Source: RGIG4079 sp045576735 (GTDB lineage: Bacteria; Bacteroidota; Bacteroidia; Bacteroidales; Muribaculaceae). From it: a stretch of DNA of 26,973 bases. Numbering within the stretch: the stretch's first letter is position 1; the number at the start of each line of letters is the position of its first letter. The notes beneath the pieces were generated by a model, which worked only from the letters and a program-made list of their open reading frames with translations, had not been told where the DNA came from and ran no database searches. The stretch covers positions 1 to 26,973 of the forward strand of contig JAZNGZ010000024.1 of assembly GCA_045576735.1 (NCBI GenBank), read 5' to 3'. The position numbers and the translations under genes are program-made. Positions 24,671 through 26,973 of this stretch are shown here, piece by piece.

Positions 24671-24678
24671 CAAAGATA
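24671..24678 (-). promoter_or_regulatory. deoC: -7 box TATCTTTG of deoC
   Basis: Perfect TAnnTTTG on the minus strand, 35 bases before the deoC start and just past the MazG-like stop codon. No TTTG at the usual upstream distance. Confidence 0.5.
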
Positions 24679-24682
24679 TTAA

Positions 24683-25027
24683 TTATTCTTTTAATTTGGG
24701 GTTATTTATGTGACGATTTTTGTCGCGTGAGGTTTTCTTTTCGATATTTCGTTGTAGAGCCTCGGTGAGGTCTATCCCCTCTTGATTGGCAATAGCAATC
24801 GTTACCCATAACAAATCGGCCAACTCGTCGGCCAGATTGGGATTTTCCCCCTCTTTAAATGATTGGTCGCCATGCTTACGCGCCATGATTCGCGCCACTT
24901 CACCGGTTTCTTCGGCCAAGATAGCCATATTAGTCAACGGTGAGAAATATCTCACGCCAATAGTAGTAATCCAGTTATCAACCATCTCTTGGGCCTCACG
25001 GATAGTTATATCGGTGTTATTTTTCAT
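24683..25027 (-). CDS. MazG-like nucleotide pyrophosphohydrolase
   Basis: 114 residues of the all-alpha NTP pyrophosphohydrolase superfamily. Metal-binding motif EETGE (E39, E40, E43) and the second acidic pair in ADELADLLW (E68, D71) are intact. These enzymes hydrolyse non-canonical or excess nucleoside triphosphates to monophosphate and pyrophosphate. The length fits the single-domain type rather than full MazG. Its start overlaps the dtd stop by four bases (ATGA), so both are made from one message and probably share a housecleaning role. Confidence 0.92.
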   Translation of the reverse strand: MKNNTDITIREAQEMVDNWITTIGVRYFSPLTNMAILAEETGEVARIMARKHGDQSFKEGENPNLADELADLLWVTIAIANQEGIDLTEALQRNIEKKTSRDKNRHINNPKLKE

Positions 25028-25476
25028 TCTTTAAGCTTTGAGTCTATAATAATTGTAACGGGTCCATCATTTATCAATTCAACCTTCATATCGGCACCAA
25101 AGACACCTCGCTCGGTTTCTTTTCCTATCGCAGCGCTCACCTGCTCGCAATAAGCCTCATAAAGAGGCACAGCCACATCGTGACCTGCAGCTCGAATGTA
25201 TGACGGACGATTTCCCTTGCGAGTGGAGGCGGTTAAAGTAAATTGGCTCACTGCCAACACGTCCCCACCGGCATCTATAACCGAACGATTCATCACCCCG
25301 TTTTCATCATCAAAGATGCGCAGAGCCACAGTTTTCCCCACAAGCCACTTCACATCATCAAGAGTGTCGCCATGCTCCACTCCCACAAGCACCATAAGTC
25401 CATGACCTATTGATGATTTAACTTCACCGTCGACCGTTACCGAAGCACGACTCACTCGTTGTATTACAAGTCTCAT
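25024..25476 (-). CDS. dtd: D-aminoacyl-tRNA deacylase
   Basis: 150 residues, normal DTD length. It removes D-amino acids (and glycine) mis-attached to tRNA. Both signature motifs are present: SQFTLTA (77-83) and NDGPVT (136-141), whose Gly-Pro forms the cross-subunit chiral-proofreading site. N-terminus MRLVIQRVSRASVTVDG is typical. First gene of the dtd-mazG pair; a TAAATTTG -7 box and a 15-bp palindrome lie upstream. Confidence 0.96.
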   Translation of the reverse strand: MRLVIQRVSRASVTVDGEVKSSIGHGLMVLVGVEHGDTLDDVKWLVGKTVALRIFDDENGVMNRSVIDAGGDVLAVSQFTLTASTRKGNRPSYIRAAGHDVAVPLYEAYCEQVSAAIGKETERGVFGADMKVELINDGPVTIIIDSKLKE

Positions 25477-25512
25477 ATAAAACTATTATTCAGATTTTTG
25501 AGATATCGAATG

Positions 25513-25539
25513 CAAATTTAGTGATTTGTAAATTACAAA
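25513..25539 (-). promoter_or_regulatory. dtd: Promoter and palindrome upstream of dtd
   Basis: TAAATTTG on the minus strand (25513-25520) matches TAnnTTTG. Directly upstream, TTTGTAAATTACAAA (25525-25539) is a perfect odd-length palindrome, whose left arm supplies a TTTG 15 bases from the -7 box. Could be an operator or chance in AT-rich DNA. Confidence 0.45.
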
Positions 25540-25581
25540 CCATTAAAATTCTCATATTTTCTTATTATTAGAAACTCACTT

Positions 25582-25614
25582 AAAAAAAGCGAGCAACCCG
25601 ATTGGATTGCTCGC
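25582..25614 (-). terminator. Intrinsic terminator of the secreted-protein gene
   Basis: GCGAGCAA (25589-25596) and TTGCTCGC (25607-25614) form a perfect 8-bp stem with a 10-base loop, followed on the minus strand by seven Ts (25588-25582). Confidence 0.85.
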
Positions 25615-25640
25615 TCACTATAAAATTAAAAGTATTTTCA

Positions 25641-25670
25641 ATTATGCATTATGAACTATGAAATATGCAT
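25641..25670. repeat. Short AT-rich ATTATGCAT/ATTATGAA repeat tract
   Basis: Tandem-like variants of an ATTATGCAT / ATTATGAAC / TATGAAAT unit abut the stop codon of the 25670 gene. A similar ATGCATTATGCA stretch lies at the start of the methyltransferase near 10132. Probably a small dispersed intergenic repeat. Confidence 0.35.
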
Positions 25671-26542
25671 TACTTCATGTATACTTTAGTGGCTTTGTTG
25701 CCTTGCTTTTTGATGAAGATTCCTTTTGCCGGGTTGTCAACTTTTATACCTTGAAGGTTGTAGTATTGTATAGGGGCATTGTGGTCGGGCACGATATTTT
25801 CAACGCTATTAAAAACGTTTGCTGCGTCGCCTGATTGATAGATTGTTTGTTTTGATGCATTTTTATGGGCTTTGAATACAGGAAGATTGTCGGTTCCGGT
25901 AGCAAATATAGGAAACTGACACATTAAATCGCCTGAGTTTTGTTCATAACCCTTACCATCATAACCAATACCTTCTACAATATGCCCATATATTCCGTTT
26001 TGACCAATGGCATAACAATTCCTCTCCACTCCATCGATAGTTATTTTTTCGGCGGTGATAGTGAGTGGACCTTGTGAGGATTGTGATTGTAGCCATATTT
26101 GATTAGGATTGTTCATGTTGGCAAAGTCATAGAGCAAAAATTCGCCGATAGATTCTTTGAAATTGATAAATTGATTATATACTGCATGTTGTTGAGTATC
26201 GCTACTTCGAGCATAAACTTTGCGACTTTCCACGTCTTCGCGAATAAAAGCGAGAGTGAGGGTGTCGGCCGGCACAACATATCCACTCCATTCGCAAACA
26301 CCACCTTCAAATGTGTAAACACAACATTTGTATGTAATATTATCAATAATTGTGTCGCCTTTGATTTCTATTGTATAAGGTATGTCGCATGGCTCACTAT
26401 GCCAAGGGTTGATGTGATAATCACATTCCCATTCTACACCTTCAGCCACAAGAGGGATATAATCATCGGTTGATGATTGGGCAAATATTGGAGTCGATAC
26501 TCCAAATAACACTGCTAAAACAAGGAGTAAAGATTTTTTCAT
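25670..26542 (-). CDS. Secreted protein with Bacteroidales C-terminal tail
   Basis: 290 residues from ATG 26540-26542 (MKKSLLLVLAVLFGVSTPIFA), which gives a clean signal peptide cut near residue 21; a longer frame upstream adds an unlikely leader. No known enzymatic motif. The mature part (VEWECDYHINPWHSEPCDIP, YKCCVYTFEGGVCEWSGYV) has several Cys and aromatic residues. The C-terminus (QYYNLQGIKVDNPAKGIFIK, ending KVYMK) resembles tails found on many Prevotella and Muribaculaceae exported proteins and recalls type IX secretion-type C-terminal domains. Function unknown. Stands alone with a strong terminator. Confidence 0.75.
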   Translation of the reverse strand: MKKSLLLVLAVLFGVSTPIFAQSSTDDYIPLVAEGVEWECDYHINPWHSEPCDIPYTIEIKGDTIIDNITYKCCVYTFEGGVCEWSGYVVPADTLTLAFIREDVESRKVYARSSDTQQHAVYNQFINFKESIGEFLLYDFANMNNPNQIWLQSQSSQGPLTITAEKITIDGVERNCYAIGQNGIYGHIVEGIGYDGKGYEQNSGDLMCQFPIFATGTDNLPVFKAHKNASKQTIYQSGDAANVFNSVENIVPDHNAPIQYYNLQGIKVDNPAKGIFIKKQGNKATKVYMK

Positions 26543-26585
26543 AATGGTATAATTTAGAAATTTAAGACTATTGCAAAATAAATTA

Positions 26586-26973
26586 TTAATTTTCAATATT
26601 CAAAATATAAAGAGCCGAAGTTGTGTAAAAGTTTCTAAAATACGGGATATGCGATGCCCATTTCCACACTCGTCGAGGTCGTAGTCCAAATTTCTGCTTA
26701 TAATGAGGGTTGATAAACCATAGGGAACGATTCTTTATTGAGAAACCACATTCTTTTACTAATCGTTCAAACTTTTCCACCGGCATCTTTGAGCGTTTTA
26801 TGCTCATCAATTCGTCGATGGCATTTTGTGGAACATTGCTCATTTTTAATAGTCCTTTATACATAAAATTAGGCAGAAGATGGATAAAAGGTAATTTAGA
26901 AGCAAAACCACGCGTGATTTGTTGGTGACCTCCGAACGGATTTTGCCAAGCCGGGAAGCCCATAAACACTATG
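26586..26973 (-). CDS. SAM methyltransferase paralog (5' part outside window)
   Basis: Only the C-terminal 129 residues or so are in the window; the frame is open to the right edge, where it reads IVFMGFPAWQNPFGG, matching GIVFIGFPAWQNPFGG of the methyltransferase at 9332-10132. The rest aligns without gaps (VPQNAIDELMSIKRSKMPVE, NPHYKQKFGLRPRRVWKW) and differs at a minority of positions. The SAM-binding half would lie beyond the window. The last residues diverge (LYILNIEN against FYILKYYTHK). Confidence 0.87.
   Translation of the reverse strand, partial: IVFMGFPAWQNPFGGHQQITRGFASKLPFIHLLPNFMYKGLLKMSNVPQNAIDELMSIKRSKMPVEKFERLVKECGFSIKNRSLWFINPHYKQKFGLRPRRVWKWASHIPYFRNFYTTSALYILNIEN

Overview
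The window looks like chromosomal DNA of a gut-type Bacteroidales bacterium (Muribaculaceae/Prevotella/Bacteroides-like). Supporting evidence: BspA-type leucine-rich-repeat proteins; repeated promoters of the Bacteroidetes type (TAnnTTTG near -7, sometimes with TTTG about 20 bp upstream); few Shine-Dalgarno sequences; a DUF4369 lipoprotein; a GYF/CD225 plus DUF2752 pair; and a secreted protein with a Bacteroidales-style C-terminal tail. Genus cannot be fixed from the sequence alone.

Layout. 1-2616: two tandem minus-strand BspA-like genes (the first cut by the window edge), which arose by duplication of a gene plus its upstream region; the inner copy has lost its signal peptide. 2956-4406: an AbiEi/AbiEii toxin-antitoxin pair. 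4462-9281: a minus-strand export operon (TolC, HlyD, two ABC-2 permeases) with no ATPase gene. 9332-10132: a SAM methyltransferase, whose close paralog begins at the right edge (26586-26973). 10182-10486: a gene-free stretch that holds what looks like an independent structured small RNA with its own promoter and terminator. 10698-11825: a Fic protein with an N-terminal self-inhibitory motif and a promoter full of inverted repeats. 11853-12695: outer-membrane phospholipase A. 12843-15423: a DUF4369 lipoprotein and a ComM/YifB AAA ATPase.

15470-22493 is the most interesting block. A MotA/ExbB-like channel protein and a MotB/OmpA-like partner with an essential-looking transmembrane Asp resemble the ZorA-ZorB motor of Zorya phage defence. 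They are followed not by any Zorya effector known to me but by a 943-residue Sel1-repeat protein with a Cys4 cluster, a SprT-like metallopeptidase, a Cys-rich von Willebrand A protein with an intact MIDAS, and a 415-residue protein of unknown family. A proton-driven envelope sensor/motor coupled to new cytoplasmic effectors is the working hypothesis.

22485-25476 is mostly housekeeping on the minus strand: DUF2752 and GYF/CD225 membrane proteins, deoC, a MazG-like pyrophosphohydrolase and dtd. A secreted protein (25670-26542) with a strong terminator and the partial methyltransferase close the window. No tRNA, rRNA, CRISPR array or insertion sequence was seen.
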